From: Verrucomicrobiaceae bacterium
GTDB lineage: Bacteria; Verrucomicrobiota; Verrucomicrobiia; Verrucomicrobiales; Verrucomicrobiaceae
Length of the DNA: 64,000 bases
Assembly: GCA_016795365.1 (NCBI GenBank)
Contig: JAEUHN010000039.1
Span: 186,001 to 250,000 of the forward strand
Reading direction: 5' to 3'
Made by a program: the position numbers and the translations under genes. Of this stretch, positions 1-10,200 are shown one piece after another. Position 1 is the first letter of the stretch. Each line of letters starts with the position of its first letter. The notes beneath the pieces are model-generated. The model searched no databases, was not told the origin of the DNA, and worked only from the letters and a program-made list of their open reading frames with translations.

Positions 1-23
1 TGGCGATAGCACTTCGTGAGCAT
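1..23 (-). CDS. possible first codons of the next operon gene, cut by the window edge
   Basis: An ATG lies at 23-21 on the minus strand, four bases past the stop of the Wzt-type ATPase, and reads open to the window edge (M-L-T-K-C-Y-R). The spacing fits another gene of the glycan operon, but seven codons cannot identify a product and no ribosome binding site stands out. Confidence 0.3.
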
Positions 24-27
24 CAGA

Positions 28-1245
28 TCAGGTCAGATCGCAGGGATGACATTCGATCACTTCGGACACAGGCACGATGGACCCGTGATCACTCGTATGC
101 GCCACACTGCGACCGGTCGTCGGGCTCTCCGTGATCTCAAACGCTACAGCATTGCGAACATGGTCATGAGTTCGACTGAAGTCGGACCCAACCCAGGCAT
201 CAACGGCATAAGCGCCCGGGATCAAGGGTGGCAATTCGACACCGATGACAACCCGACACCGCAGTGGTGTTGGCTTCAGGAAGGGGGTCGCCTTCGGAAG
301 CGCCTGCATCAGGGGAACGCCGGCCGCATCGAGAATGTCGAAAGCGATGAAGACATCACTGCCTCCGCATCGAAGCTCCACCTGCAATCGCAAGGTCATC
401 CGGGGCTGCTCTCCCCCAAGCTGCAACTCAATCAGCTCAAACGCCCAGCTATCCTCCACCCGAGGAAGCTCACCGCGCGTCCAGCGTGACTCCGAACTCG
501 CACCTCTGACATAATGGGAGATCACTTCCGAAGGTGATCCATCCTGCGCCAGTCGTCCGCCAGACAGCAACAGCACCCGGCTGCACATCGCCTGCACAAC
601 GGCGAGGTTATGCGAGACAAACAACACCGTCCGTCCACTCTCATTGGCCACCGAACGCAAGCGCCCGACGCAGCGCTTTTGGAACTCTGCATCGCCAACG
701 GCAAGCACTTCATCAACGATCAGCACTTCCGACTGCAAGTGGGCGGCAACAGCAAACGCAAGTCTCACATACATGCCGCTGCTGTAACGTTTCACCGGCA
801 GATCCAGGAACTGCTCCACGCCTGCGAACTCGACGATCTCGGCGAACTTCGACCGTATCTCTGCACGCGTCATGCCGAGCACAGAACCATTGAAGTAAAT
901 GTTCTCCCGTCCGGTCAGTTCGGGATGAAAGCCCGTGCCGACCTCGAGCAGCGATGCCACGCGTCCGCGCAACGATATGCGCCCCTCCGTCGGCTCCGTG
1001 ATGCGCGAAATGAGTTTCAGAAGCGTGGACTTGCCCGCTCCATTCTGACCAATAATGCCAAGCACTTCACCGGGCTGCACGCTGAATGAGAGGTCCCGAA
1101 GCGCCCAAAACTCACGCTCGGAACGATCCGGAGTTCGCCACCAGTTCGCTAGCGACTCACGCAACGTCTTGTAACGTTCAGTTGCTCCCGCGCCGAGTTG
1201 GTAGCGTTTGCCGAGCGACGTGATCTGGATGGCCGGAAGGCTCAT
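28..1245 (-). CDS. wzt: Wzt-type ABC transporter ATPase for polysaccharide export
   Basis: This is the ATP-hydrolysing subunit of an ABC-2 exporter that would move an undecaprenyl-linked glycan across the inner membrane. In the 405-residue protein the Walker A motif GQNGAGKST is at about 66-74, the signature YSSGM at about 154-158 and Walker B IVDE at about 176-179. Residues from about 250 form a beta-rich tail like the Wzt C-terminal domain, which in characterised systems recognises the modified chain end. The start at 1245 is preferred over an upstream one at 1299 because its ATG overlaps the stop of the glycosyltransferase (ATGA). Its partner permease is two genes upstream. The glycan substrate cannot be read from the sequence. 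Confidence 0.9.
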   Translation of the reverse strand: MSLPAIQITSLGKRYQLGAGATERYKTLRESLANWWRTPDRSEREFWALRDLSFSVQPGEVLGIIGQNGAGKSTLLKLISRITEPTEGRISLRGRVASLLEVGTGFHPELTGRENIYFNGSVLGMTRAEIRSKFAEIVEFAGVEQFLDLPVKRYSSGMYVRLAFAVAAHLQSEVLIVDEVLAVGDAEFQKRCVGRLRSVANESGRTVLFVSHNLAVVQAMCSRVLLLSGGRLAQDGSPSEVISHYVRGASSESRWTRGELPRVEDSWAFELIELQLGGEQPRMTLRLQVELRCGGSDVFIAFDILDAAGVPLMQALPKATPFLKPTPLRCRVVIGVELPPLIPGAYAVDAWVGSDFSRTHDHVRNAVAFEITESPTTGRSVAHTSDHGSIVPVSEVIECHPCDLT

Positions 1246-2177
1246 ATCGAAGGTATCCCCCGGAAACGCAATTGGCTGAGAATCCCACACGCGCGCCATT
1301 CACCAGCAATCACGGAGAGCATGAAGTTGCGCTGCATACCTCCTGGGATCAGCCAGTAGCGAAGGTAGCGAAGCGCCAGCCGGAGCCGCGATGGTGCCTG
1401 CTTTGACTCACCATGGAAACAAGAGATCAAACACGATGACGCCGATGATGCTTCCGTCAGCCTGAGCAAATACTCGCGGGTCAGTCGGCTCGAAGGAATG
1501 AGGTGCTCGAGCCGGAGTCTGGAGAAACTGCCAATGCCCCAGCCCATCTCCAACGAGAGGAGCCCCAAGTCCGTGTCCTCGCCAGACATCAAATTGGACC
1601 CTTGCCGACCCAGCAAGGAACGCCAGGACTCCTGCTGATAAGCCTGTGCGAACGCCTCTGCGACTAAGCGGCGGACACACATGCCAGCCCCATACGGGAG
1701 TGGCTGCGCCATATCGCGCTCCATCATGAAGGTGTCCTGGTCAAACTCACGCAGAGCAAGGTATGGCAGGAAGGGTTGTGCCCAGTCTGGAGGCGGAGTC
1801 TCAAACACTGGTCTGGACTGACCGCACCAAACACCAGCCCTCGGCTGCTGCTGGCTGATCAGCAAGGCTTGCTCGAGATAATCTGAGGCCAGCACATTGT
1901 CGTCATCGACAAACACCATGATCTCCCCTTTCGACTCGCGGATGCCTCGGCAACGAGCGTGTGACAATCCAAGGCTCTCCTCACGAACACATCGCGCATC
2001 CTCATGCCAGGAAAGATCAACGTGGGTCGCGAGCGGCTGATCACTCCGATTGTCCACGATCAGCAGCTCCCAGGATGATCGAGGCAACGTCTGGTCCCGA
2101 AGGGCTGCCATCACTCGCTCCAGGTAGGCTGGACGCGGATTGTGGGTGCATAGCACGACGGAAATGAACTCACTCAT
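1242..2177 (-). CDS. family 2 glycosyltransferase
   Basis: A GT-A fold glycosyltransferase of 311 residues, expected to act on the cytoplasmic face and add a sugar to the growing surface glycan. It opens with the typical SVVLCTHN strand, followed by ELLIVDNRS and, near residues 90-96, the nucleotide-sugar/metal motif VFVDDDN. A GEDTDLGL segment near residue 200 matches the acceptor-side ED motif of GT2 enzymes. Its ATG shares one base with the stop of the preceding GT4 gene (TGATG), and its own stop overlaps the next start, so translation is probably coupled. Donor and acceptor sugars are unknown. Confidence 0.88.
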   Translation of the reverse strand: MSEFISVVLCTHNPRPAYLERVMAALRDQTLPRSSWELLIVDNRSDQPLATHVDLSWHEDARCVREESLGLSHARCRGIRESKGEIMVFVDDDNVLASDYLEQALLISQQQPRAGVWCGQSRPVFETPPPDWAQPFLPYLALREFDQDTFMMERDMAQPLPYGAGMCVRRLVAEAFAQAYQQESWRSLLGRQGSNLMSGEDTDLGLLSLEMGWGIGSFSRLRLEHLIPSSRLTREYLLRLTEASSASSCLISCFHGESKQAPSRLRLALRYLRYWLIPGGMQRNFMLSVIAGEWRACGILSQLRFRGIPSI

Positions 2178-3208
2178 CAGGATGACAAACCCGAATACAG
2201 TTGTTCGAGCTGGATCGCACTGTGCCGCCAGTCGAGGGTCATGGCGTGCGCCCTCGCCGCGAGGCGCATGTCGGACAACCGCCTGTCATCGTGTGCCAGC
2301 AACTTGATCGCGTTGACGACCTCATCGCCATCGCCGGGATTGCACAGAACAGCGCAGGCCTCGGTGACGTATTCGGGCACGCCGCCATGACGCTCACTGA
2401 CAAGTGCGGCTCCACAAGCAAGCGCCTCGTTGACGACATTGTTTGCGGTCGAATCTTCGATCAGATGCAGCAAGCATGAGGCGCTCTGATACTTGGCAAG
2501 CAAGTCCGCGTCCGATAGACGGTCGTGATAGACCAGGTTGGTCATTCCACCGAACATCGCTTTCCGATCCGTGGGTCCCACGACTTCAAATTGGATCGCT
2601 TTCTCGCGCTGGAGTGTCGCAGCCACCGAATGGAGCATATCAAAGTTCCGCCGCGTGCCTCCGACCGCGAGCACACGGAACACATCATCCTTCACCTGCT
2701 CAACCGGGCGAAAATAATCGACATCCACGCCATGCAGTATGCGGTGAATGCGATCTGCCTCCACGCCACGCTCCTGGAACCATGTGCGCTGGGTTTCACT
2801 CATGATGATGATCGCTGCAAATTTCCGCAGCGAGGAAACGCGCCGAATGACCTCAGGCAAGATGTCAGCACATTGATGAAAGGTGCCAATGAGCGGATGG
2901 CTCGTCGGATCGATCCTGCGATCCAGGAAGCCCATGTCACGATCACACCAAAGGTAATGCACGCACCCCACGTAGCCTGCAGCGATCCGTGCATTGATTT
3001 GGGCCTCCATTTCAAAGCTGCCGCCAGCACACCAGCGGGAGAATGACAGTCTGCGCAGGACCTTCGATCGAAGCCGACCGACCAAAGACGAGGCCTCGCG
3101 TCGCGGTGTGACGACCTTCTCGCAGTCCGGCAGGTAATGGGCGATGACATGATAGCCTGAGTGTCTGGCCAACAGTGCGTCATCGGTATATGCGAGGAGG
3201 GCTGGCAT
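2177..3208 (-). CDS. family 4 (GT-B) glycosyltransferase
   Basis: A GT-B glycosyltransferase of 343 residues. The C-terminal half has the family hallmarks: RILHGVDVDYFRP, the inter-domain strand FRVLAVGGTRR, and the nucleotide-binding E-rich segment NVVNEALACGAALVSERHGG. An ATG at 3208 (MPALLAYTDD) is preferred over one at 3268, because the longer version would overlap the permease by 46 bp; from 3208 the gap is 14 bp. It sits between the exporter permease and the GT2 gene, consistent with building the glycan that the ABC pair exports. Sugar specificity cannot be inferred. Confidence 0.85.
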   Translation of the reverse strand: MPALLAYTDDALLARHSGYHVIAHYLPDCEKVVTPRREASSLVGRLRSKVLRRLSFSRWCAGGSFEMEAQINARIAAGYVGCVHYLWCDRDMGFLDRRIDPTSHPLIGTFHQCADILPEVIRRVSSLRKFAAIIIMSETQRTWFQERGVEADRIHRILHGVDVDYFRPVEQVKDDVFRVLAVGGTRRNFDMLHSVAATLQREKAIQFEVVGPTDRKAMFGGMTNLVYHDRLSDADLLAKYQSASCLLHLIEDSTANNVVNEALACGAALVSERHGGVPEYVTEACAVLCNPGDGDEVVNAIKLLAHDDRRLSDMRLAARAHAMTLDWRHSAIQLEQLYSGLSS

Positions 3209-3222
3209 GAACCAACGACCGG

Positions 3223-4050
3223 TCAAATCACATCCGCAAAGGTCTTCTCGGTGCGGCGGAAATACCAAACTCCGACACCCAGCAGCACCAGACTGAAGGC
3301 ACCTGACAAAGCGAAGCTCGGCCAGTGCATTTCCGTCGTGCCGCAGATCGCCCAGCGGAAACCGTCGATCACAGCCACGATCGGATTGATCGCGACGATG
3401 ATCCGGCCCCAGTCACCAAACTTCTCCTGCACCTCGGTCGTCGTGTAAAACACGGGCGAGACGAATTGCCCGAACTGAACCACGAAGGGGATGATGTAGC
3501 GGAAGTCGCGATACTTCACGTTAAGCGCCGTGAAGAGCAATCCGGGTCCCATGGCAGTCACGAAGGCCAGCAGGGTAAAAAGCGGCAGCGCCAGCAAACG
3601 CCATGTCGGCCACACCTGATGCCAGGCCATGACACCAGCGAGGATCACCATGGTGATGGCGAAATCCACGAAGGCGACCACCACCGCGCTCGCCGGCAGG
3701 ATCATGCGCGGGAAGTAGATCTTGGAAATCAGGTTGGCATTGCCCACCAGACTGCCTGCCGACTCGCTCAACGCGCTGCTGAAGAAATACCATGGCAAGG
3801 TAGCCGCGCAGATCGAGACGACCGCCGGCACACCATCGTATTTCAATCCGGCCAGCGTGCCGAAGATGCCAGCCCCAATGAAGATCGTGAGCAAGGGACG
3901 AATCACTGCCCAGGCCACGCCGATGACCGTCTGCTTGTAGCGCACGAGAATGTCGCGCCACGCGAGGAAGCCGAACAGCTCGCGATAGCGCCACAGGTCC
4001 CGCCAGTAATGCGCCTCGGACTTTCCGGCTTCGATGATGAGTTCTTGCAT
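3223..4050 (-). CDS. wzm: Wzm-type ABC-2 permease for polysaccharide export
   Basis: The membrane subunit of the glycan exporter, 275 residues. It shows the typical amphipathic N-terminus with FLAWRDILVRYKQ, the ABC-2 hallmark preceding the first transmembrane helix, then about six hydrophobic segments and a conserved GP..FTALNVKYRDFRY loop. The ATG at 4050 is chosen because an AGGAG lies nine bases upstream, at the end of the carbamoyltransferase gene (gap 5 bp). It should pair with the ATPase at 28-1245. The two exporter genes are separated by two glycosyltransferase genes. Confidence 0.9.
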   Translation of the reverse strand: MQELIIEAGKSEAHYWRDLWRYRELFGFLAWRDILVRYKQTVIGVAWAVIRPLLTIFIGAGIFGTLAGLKYDGVPAVVSICAATLPWYFFSSALSESAGSLVGNANLISKIYFPRMILPASAVVVAFVDFAITMVILAGVMAWHQVWPTWRLLALPLFTLLAFVTAMGPGLLFTALNVKYRDFRYIIPFVVQFGQFVSPVFYTTTEVQEKFGDWGRIIVAINPIVAVIDGFRWAICGTTEMHWPSFALSGAFSLVLLGVGVWYFRRTEKTFADVI

Positions 4051-4055
4051 GGGCG

Positions 4056-5795
4056 TTATCTCCTGACCATCCAGCTGCCGAGCACCAGCACATCCATCTT
4101 CGTGCGCAGGAAGCACTCGAGCGCCTCGCGTGGATGACAGACCACGGGTTCATTCTCGTTGAAGGAAGTGTTCAGCACGATGGGCACTCCGGTCAGTTCT
4201 TTGAAGGCAGTGATGAGCTGGTGATACAGCGGATTGGTGTCCTTATGCACGGTCTGCAAGCGTCCGCTGCCATCGGCGTGAGTGGTCGCGGGAATGATGC
4301 CGCGTTTTTCCTGTCGCACCTGAAACACTTGCATCATAAACGGCACATCGGCCTCTTCCTCGAACCAGCCAATCACTTCTTCTCGCAAGATCGACGGGGC
4401 AAAGGGCCGGAAGGACTCACGGCGTTTGATCTTCTCATTGAGGATGTCCTTCATGTTCGCACGACGAGGGTCACCGAGGATCGAACGATTACCGAGCGCG
4501 CGTGGTCCCCACTCGAGCCGTCCCTGGAACCAGCCAATGACCTTGCCTTCGCTGATGGCTTGCGCCGTGGCGCGGCAAAGGTTGGCATTCTCCTGGAACT
4601 CCATGATCTGGCAGCCCGCTTCCTTGAGTCGCTCCTCTTCGCCATCCAGCAGCGACTTGAATTCCGCATCACTGAACTCGGGTCCATAATACGCGTGGCT
4701 CATGTGGAAACGCTTGGTGTCGCCGAGCTTTTGCGCAGCGACTAAAGCCGCACCGATGGCACCGCCCGCATCACCGGCTGCACTTTGGATATACACGTTC
4801 TTGAATGGCGACAAGCGCATCACCTTGCCATTCGCCACGGAGTTCATCGCACAGCCACCGCTGAGCGTGATGTTGTCGTTTCCGTAACGTTTGTGCAGGC
4901 TGTTCACGAGCGCGAAGAAGGCCTCTTCATACATTGCCTGCACACTGCGGGCGAGGTCACGATGTTTCTGCTCCAAGCGGTCGTCCTTCTTGCGTGCAGG
5001 ACCCAGTAGATCCTCGAGTGCCGGTGCAAACAAAGTTCCCACGTCCGGCGAGCCATTGTCCCATGAATACGGAACATTCTCGCGATGATGACGGAAGTAA
5101 TCGAGCCCGAGCTTGAAAGTGCCATCGCTCTGCACCTGCACGATCTGCCGCATCTTCTCCATCATCGTCGGCTCTCCATACGGCGCGAGGCCCATCACCT
5201 TGTATTCATCGCCGAAGTGCGGGAAGCCCAGATACTGGGTGAGCGCCGAATAAAACATCCCGAGTGAGTGCGGGAAATACACGCGACCATCAATGTCGAT
5301 CCGACCATCCGTGCCCATGCCCCAGGCCGCGCTCGCGAAGTCGCCGAAGCCATCGACGGAGACATTCACCGCATCCTTGAACGGCGAGCAGAGATAACTC
5401 GACGCGATGTGTGCGAGGTGGTGCTCGATGTGGTGCACCTCCGCATTCATCGCATCATCCGGGAAGGCGGCGGCAAGTGCGTCACGCAGGCTCTCGGTCT
5501 TTTTGAGCTTGCGCAGGCGCTCGAAGATCAGCTTCACATCCGGTCGCTGCTTGAGCAGGAACATCAGACGCTTCAGATGGCTGACGCGGGGGTTCAGATT
5601 GATCGCCACATGCTCCAGATCGGCGAACCGAATCCCCGCTTCCTTGAGGCAAAACTTGATCGACTCTGTGGGCAGTCCTGCCCAGTGTTTGATGCGCCGA
5701 AGACGCTCCTCTTCGATGGCGGCGACGAGCTTGCCATCCTTCACAATGGCTGCCGAGGAGTCGCCGTGATATGCATTGATGCCGAGAACGATCAT
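4056..5795 (-). CDS. NodU/TobZ-family carbamoyltransferase
   Basis: Predicted to transfer a carbamoyl group from carbamoyl phosphate, via carbamoyl-AMP, to a hydroxyl of its substrate. The 579-residue length fits the family. The N-terminal Kae1-like domain begins VLGINAYHGDSSAA and carries the metal-binding histidines in VHHIEHHLAHIASSY. The C-terminal YrdC-like region carries GWFQGRLEWGPRALGNRSIL and NTSFNENEPVV, strong family motifs. ATG 5795 is preferred to a TTG two codons upstream. As first gene of the glycan operon, its most likely job is O-carbamoylation of an exported sugar; that is inferred from neighbours only. Confidence 0.92.
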   Translation of the reverse strand: MIVLGINAYHGDSSAAIVKDGKLVAAIEEERLRRIKHWAGLPTESIKFCLKEAGIRFADLEHVAINLNPRVSHLKRLMFLLKQRPDVKLIFERLRKLKKTESLRDALAAAFPDDAMNAEVHHIEHHLAHIASSYLCSPFKDAVNVSVDGFGDFASAAWGMGTDGRIDIDGRVYFPHSLGMFYSALTQYLGFPHFGDEYKVMGLAPYGEPTMMEKMRQIVQVQSDGTFKLGLDYFRHHRENVPYSWDNGSPDVGTLFAPALEDLLGPARKKDDRLEQKHRDLARSVQAMYEEAFFALVNSLHKRYGNDNITLSGGCAMNSVANGKVMRLSPFKNVYIQSAAGDAGGAIGAALVAAQKLGDTKRFHMSHAYYGPEFSDAEFKSLLDGEEERLKEAGCQIMEFQENANLCRATAQAISEGKVIGWFQGRLEWGPRALGNRSILGDPRRANMKDILNEKIKRRESFRPFAPSILREEVIGWFEEEADVPFMMQVFQVRQEKRGIIPATTHADGSGRLQTVHKDTNPLYHQLITAFKELTGVPIVLNTSFNENEPVVCHPREALECFLRTKMDVLVLGSWMVRR

Positions 5796-6786
5796 AGACA
5801 AGTATCAAGGATGCAGGATGAAGGATGAAACAGGGGCACGGGCGTCGGCGGGTTGGGCGAGAGGCTGATTTCAGCCTTCATAATTCATACTTCATTCTTT
5901 AATTCTGGCACGCTGCCGCCCTTGGTCGCAGCGGCGATTGAGGCGCTAACCAATGACATCAGGATGAAAATAGGCGCGCACTCTAGCGAGTGGCCAAGAC
6001 CGCTAAAAGAACAAATTCCAAGCTCTCAGAACGCTTTTTGTTCAATCGCCCATCACAGGCATTCACTGTGCCTATGACTTAAATGGCCCCTGGTTTAACC
6101 AAGCAAACAGAGCATGCCCGGTCACTTCTTGGTGATCAAAAGGATCTGGGAAGTCGTCACCGAGTGCCCCATGACCAAACAACATTTCCTCGTTTCACTC
6201 GCGGCTTTGGGCATCACACTGACAACTGCCCGACGAGTCCAGTCCGCGCTTCAACCGTTTTTCACTCCAATACCATTCCTCATCTCATGCACATGACGTG
6301 AATCTCAGACCAAGATCGCGCGCAATTTAAGTGAAGTCATGCCTAGTTTGAATTTAGGTCATTGCACAATCGCAGGCACCTCATCTCGACGCGAATGCGC
6401 GTTATCTCACCCTCGCTGGCAAGTCCAGCCAAGTTTCGAATCCACAAGGCCCGCGGATAAGCGACTTCGGCCAAGTTGTGGGGTCCAATCCATTCGCTAA
6501 ACAGTTCTCAGCGATAGCCGTCGGGTCCCCTAAACTGATAGGGGGCCAAGCATGCAAGACGGGAGAAGAGCGAGGAAGCTTCGAACTGGGTCGTCAATAG
6601 CGCGCAAACCCAAAGAGCCCACAACGGACTCAGTTGCTGAAGAGGTCATTGTTTACCACCGACAACACACTCATCGATCAACGCTCTCAAGTTTACAGCG
6701 GCTTGCGCGTCGGGTGATGATCTGCCTAGGCAGAAAAACAATCAATAGGCTTGAACTTTTTGTGATATATAATAATTTCCATATAT
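5796..6786. other. 1-kb region without a convincing gene, between divergent genes
   Basis: No reading frame here looks like a real protein. The left end (5805-5915) is built of short ATGAAGG/ATTCAT-like low-complexity words. Around 6171-6290 a short plus-strand frame (MTKQHFLVSLAALGITL...) resembles a signal peptide but has nothing recognisable behind it, so it may be a decayed secreted gene. The DNA looks poorer in G+C than its surroundings, most clearly at 6740-6790. It must hold the leftward promoter of the glycan operon and the rightward promoter of the gene at 6787. Confidence 0.6.
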
Positions 6787-7221
6787 ATGACCACCGCAGA
6801 TGCCCTCAACACCGTGGACTCCTCCCAGCCTACCCTACGTGTCCGTCGCGCTCGCGCCTTCCGGCGTCCTGGCCTGCTTTGGATGACGGCGCTGCTCTAC
6901 ACCATCTCTTTCGCAGCATTCGTGGCCTTCATCGTGTTCGGCGCACGCATGTATTTTGAGGCCAACAAGCAGATGGGCATCTACGCTCTCATTGCCATCG
7001 GCGTCATGGTCTTCACCCGCATCTGGGCAGCGCTCAACAGTCGAAATCTGACCTGCCATCTGTGCATGGGAACCGTCCTCCACGAGAAAAGCTGCCACAA
7101 GCACGCAGGTGCCAAGAAACTGCCCCTGCTCAGCTATCGCACCACAGCGGTCCTCAGCACCCTCTTTGGCCTGGTCTTCACCTGCATGTATTGCGGTTCG
7201 CCGTATAGGCTCAAAAAGTAG
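6787..7221 (+). CDS. small membrane protein with CxxC pairs, function unknown
   Basis: 144 residues, not recognised. Two hydrophobic helices lie at about 33-55 and 63-80. A cysteine/histidine cluster follows (CHLC at about 90, then C-HKH), a third hydrophobic stretch, and a final CMYC near the C-terminus, which together look like a small zinc-binding module on a membrane anchor. No Shine-Dalgarno is visible before the ATG. A TATAAT at 6768-6773 lies only 13 bases upstream, so a leaderless or very short 5' end is possible. It converges on the giant gene at 7264-12828. Confidence 0.6.
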   Translation: MTTADALNTVDSSQPTLRVRRARAFRRPGLLWMTALLYTISFAAFVAFIVFGARMYFEANKQMGIYALIAIGVMVFTRIWAALNSRNLTCHLCMGTVLHEKSCHKHAGAKKLPLLSYRTTAVLSTLFGLVFTCMYCGSPYRLKK

Positions 7222-7263
7222 CTTCGGCAGGCAGTCGAAGACGAGCGCCCCTCGTCACCCGCC

Positions 7264-10200
7264 TCACTGCTTCGGCATCTGCAGATACTTGATCAAGTCC
7301 GCCAACGTCTGCGGATTCAGTGCCGCCTCCAGCCCATCCGGCATCAGCGATGTCTGCGTGGACTTTAGATCTTTGATCTCACTCCTCAACACCGAGCGAA
7401 CGATGTTCCCCGCAAGCTTCATGGTGATACTGCTGCTCGTTTCGGTGGAGACGATGCCGTAGAGCTGCTCGCCGGATTTCAGCGTGCAGTGATACGCGGC
7501 GAAGCCGGGCTCGATGATGGCGCTGGGGTCGAGGATGGAATTGAGCAGCTTCTCGGACGTGTGCGGCACGACGCTGCGCAAGTCGGGGCCGACGGGCAGG
7601 CCGATGCCTTCGAGTTGATGGCAGGCGATGCATCCGGCGGTGGTGAAGACCTGCTTGCCCTTCGCGGCGTCGCCGGTGAGCGAGAGCGCAGGCTTGAATT
7701 TCTCGATAACGGCGGCGCGGGTGGGTGAGCCGCTAGATTGGAAGGCTTCGTCGGCGAGCTTGGCGATGGCTTTATCGGGGTGCTGGAGCAAACTGGCACG
7801 CTGCTGTGCATTAAAAGACGACGGCGAAACGACCCCGCTCTTCACACGTTCCATCAGCCCTTTAATCCATCGACTGTTCCCAAGCAGTGTTTGAATGATC
7901 TCGTGGCGGACTTGTGGCGTTCGCGCATCCCAGTCCTTCAGTAGCAGATTTGCGGTCCCAACAGGCTTGGATGCTGCGAGTATTGCAATTGCGGACTGCT
8001 GACGTTCGAGGGACGCGTCTTTCTTGAGCCACCGACTCGCCAGATCGATCATGCCTTCCCAAAACTCCTCGCTTTCAGAGAGCACGACAAACGCATCACG
8101 GTCGCCGGATGTTGGCTCGTAGGTCTCGGCTGAGAGGCGGAAGTCTGTTTGTTGAAGCAGATCGTTGATGGCAGCGAGCTGCTTCTTCAAGTCGTCGGAG
8201 GCTGCGGACTTCGTGAGCTTGTCGAGGCTGCTGTTGCTGGATGCGAGCGCGCTCATGAAGCTGCGCAGGCGAGGCATGGAGCTGTCTTTGCCAGTGACGG
8301 CTGCGACTTCGATGAGGCGGGCGATGAGCGATTCCTCCTTCAAGTTCATCACGAGCCGAGTGATGGAGGCGAGGCCGGTGGCGTCGAAGGTGCTGACGAC
8401 TTCGGGCTTCAGCAGCGCTTTGATGTGCGTGGCGGCGGAGATGAGCACGGCACCGGAGATCATGGGATCGGCGGAGTCGCGCTTCATGAGGGAGGCGAGC
8501 ATCGCGCCGGTGCGCTCGTCTTTGAAGGCGCTGAGCGAGCAGGCGAGTTGCAGGCGCACCTTCGCATCATCGTCGTTCGCGAGCGCGGTCATCGATTTGA
8601 TGATGCTGTCGTCGGTGGCGGAGTTCTCGGCGATGATGAGGCCTTGTTCGCGGACGCGCGGGCTTGGATCAATGAGCAAGCGCTCGCAGATGCGCGGCGT
8701 CATCTTGCCGAGCAGTTGCAGGGTCCATGCGGCTTGGGCTCGGGCTTGGGGTGTGGAGCCATCGACAGTCAACGCGATGAGCTGGCCGTCGAGATCAGTG
8801 GGCTTGCTCCAGGCGATGAGCATTTGGGCTTTGTCGCGCAGCCAGCCGGTAGTGGACGAAAGCGCTGCTGACGGATTCTCCAGGAGCTTCGTCGCATCCT
8901 TCAATGGTCTCCCATTTACCAATGGTTGAGAAGGATACGGCATTGGAGCGACTTGATGCGCTTTGGTGATTTTATAAATCCGCCCCTTGTCATCGCCATG
9001 CCGCCAGAACGCGGCGAGTTCGTCTTTACCGTTCTGCGGCAGCCACTGCGGATGCTCGATGATGTAGCGATACATGTCGGCGATGTAGAGCGCGCCGTCG
9101 GGGCCGTCGCGCACCATCACGGGGCGGCACCAGCGATCTTCGCTGGCGAAGAAGTCAGGCGTCTTGCCATTGGTGTCGGACTGCGCTTTGAAGCTCACGC
9201 CGTCGTCTTCCATGACGTGGTGCTGCACGAGGTTATGGAACGGTTCACAGGTGAACGCGTGCATCTTTCCGTCGTCGAACAAGGTGCCACCACGGTAGCT
9301 GTTGATGCCACAGGCACTCGTGTAAGCGGTCGCATGATCGAAGCTGTGGTAGCGCTTCTCCGGCGCGCTCGCGGCATACACCGGCGGATTCAGCTTATAC
9401 ATGAGCTTGATCGGATCGGGCGGAATGACATTCGGATTGCGACGCAGATAATGATCTTGAAGCACGTAGTGCCAGAGCGGTTTGCTGTTCTGCACGCCGA
9501 ACCAGTGGCCCCAGTCATCGCGCACGCGACCGAACTGCGAGGGGCCGGTCTGCGGATCGAACTCGCCTGTGTCGGGCTTGAAGCGGAAGTCGCGTGCGCC
9601 GAGTTCCATCTTCTCGCCGGTGAGCTTGTTGATGACGGCGGTGCTCTTGTTGTAGTTCACCGTGTGCGCGCCGCCGGCGCAATACACCCAGCCATCCATT
9701 CCCCAGCGCAAGCCGTTCACGCGCAGTTGCTGATTGCCTTCGCTGAAGCCGGTGAAGAGCACCTTCTTCTCGCTGCCGTCGCCTTTGATGAAAAGGATGT
9801 CCGGCGCGGCAGTGACGAGCACGCCATCGCGCCAGGTGAGAATGCCGGTGGCAAAGTTCAACCCGTCAGCGATGACGGTGCGCTTTTCGTATTGGCCATT
9901 GGCATCCGTGTCCTCCAGCATCACGACGCGACTGCCGGGCTTGCCTTTGCCATCCATGCCAAGCGGGTAGTCCGCCATTTCGACGACCCACAAGCGACCG
10001 CGCTCATCCCAATCGAACGCGACAGGATCGAGCACCACGGGCTCGCAGGCGATGAGTTCGGCTTTGAAGCCCTCGCGCACATGCAGCTTCTTCAGCGATT
10101 CCTCGGGCGAGAGTGCAGGCTGCGAAAGCTCTATCTTCGGCTGCGGCGCGGGTGCTGCGGCCTTCGGTGCATCGAGTCCTTTGACGACGACCTTTCCAAA

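Noticed and set aside
6083-6301. Small secreted peptide gene (signal-peptide-like frame).
   Set aside because: Only a hydrophobic stretch is present, there is no ribosome binding site, and the frame ends without a domain; kept only as a remark on the gap.
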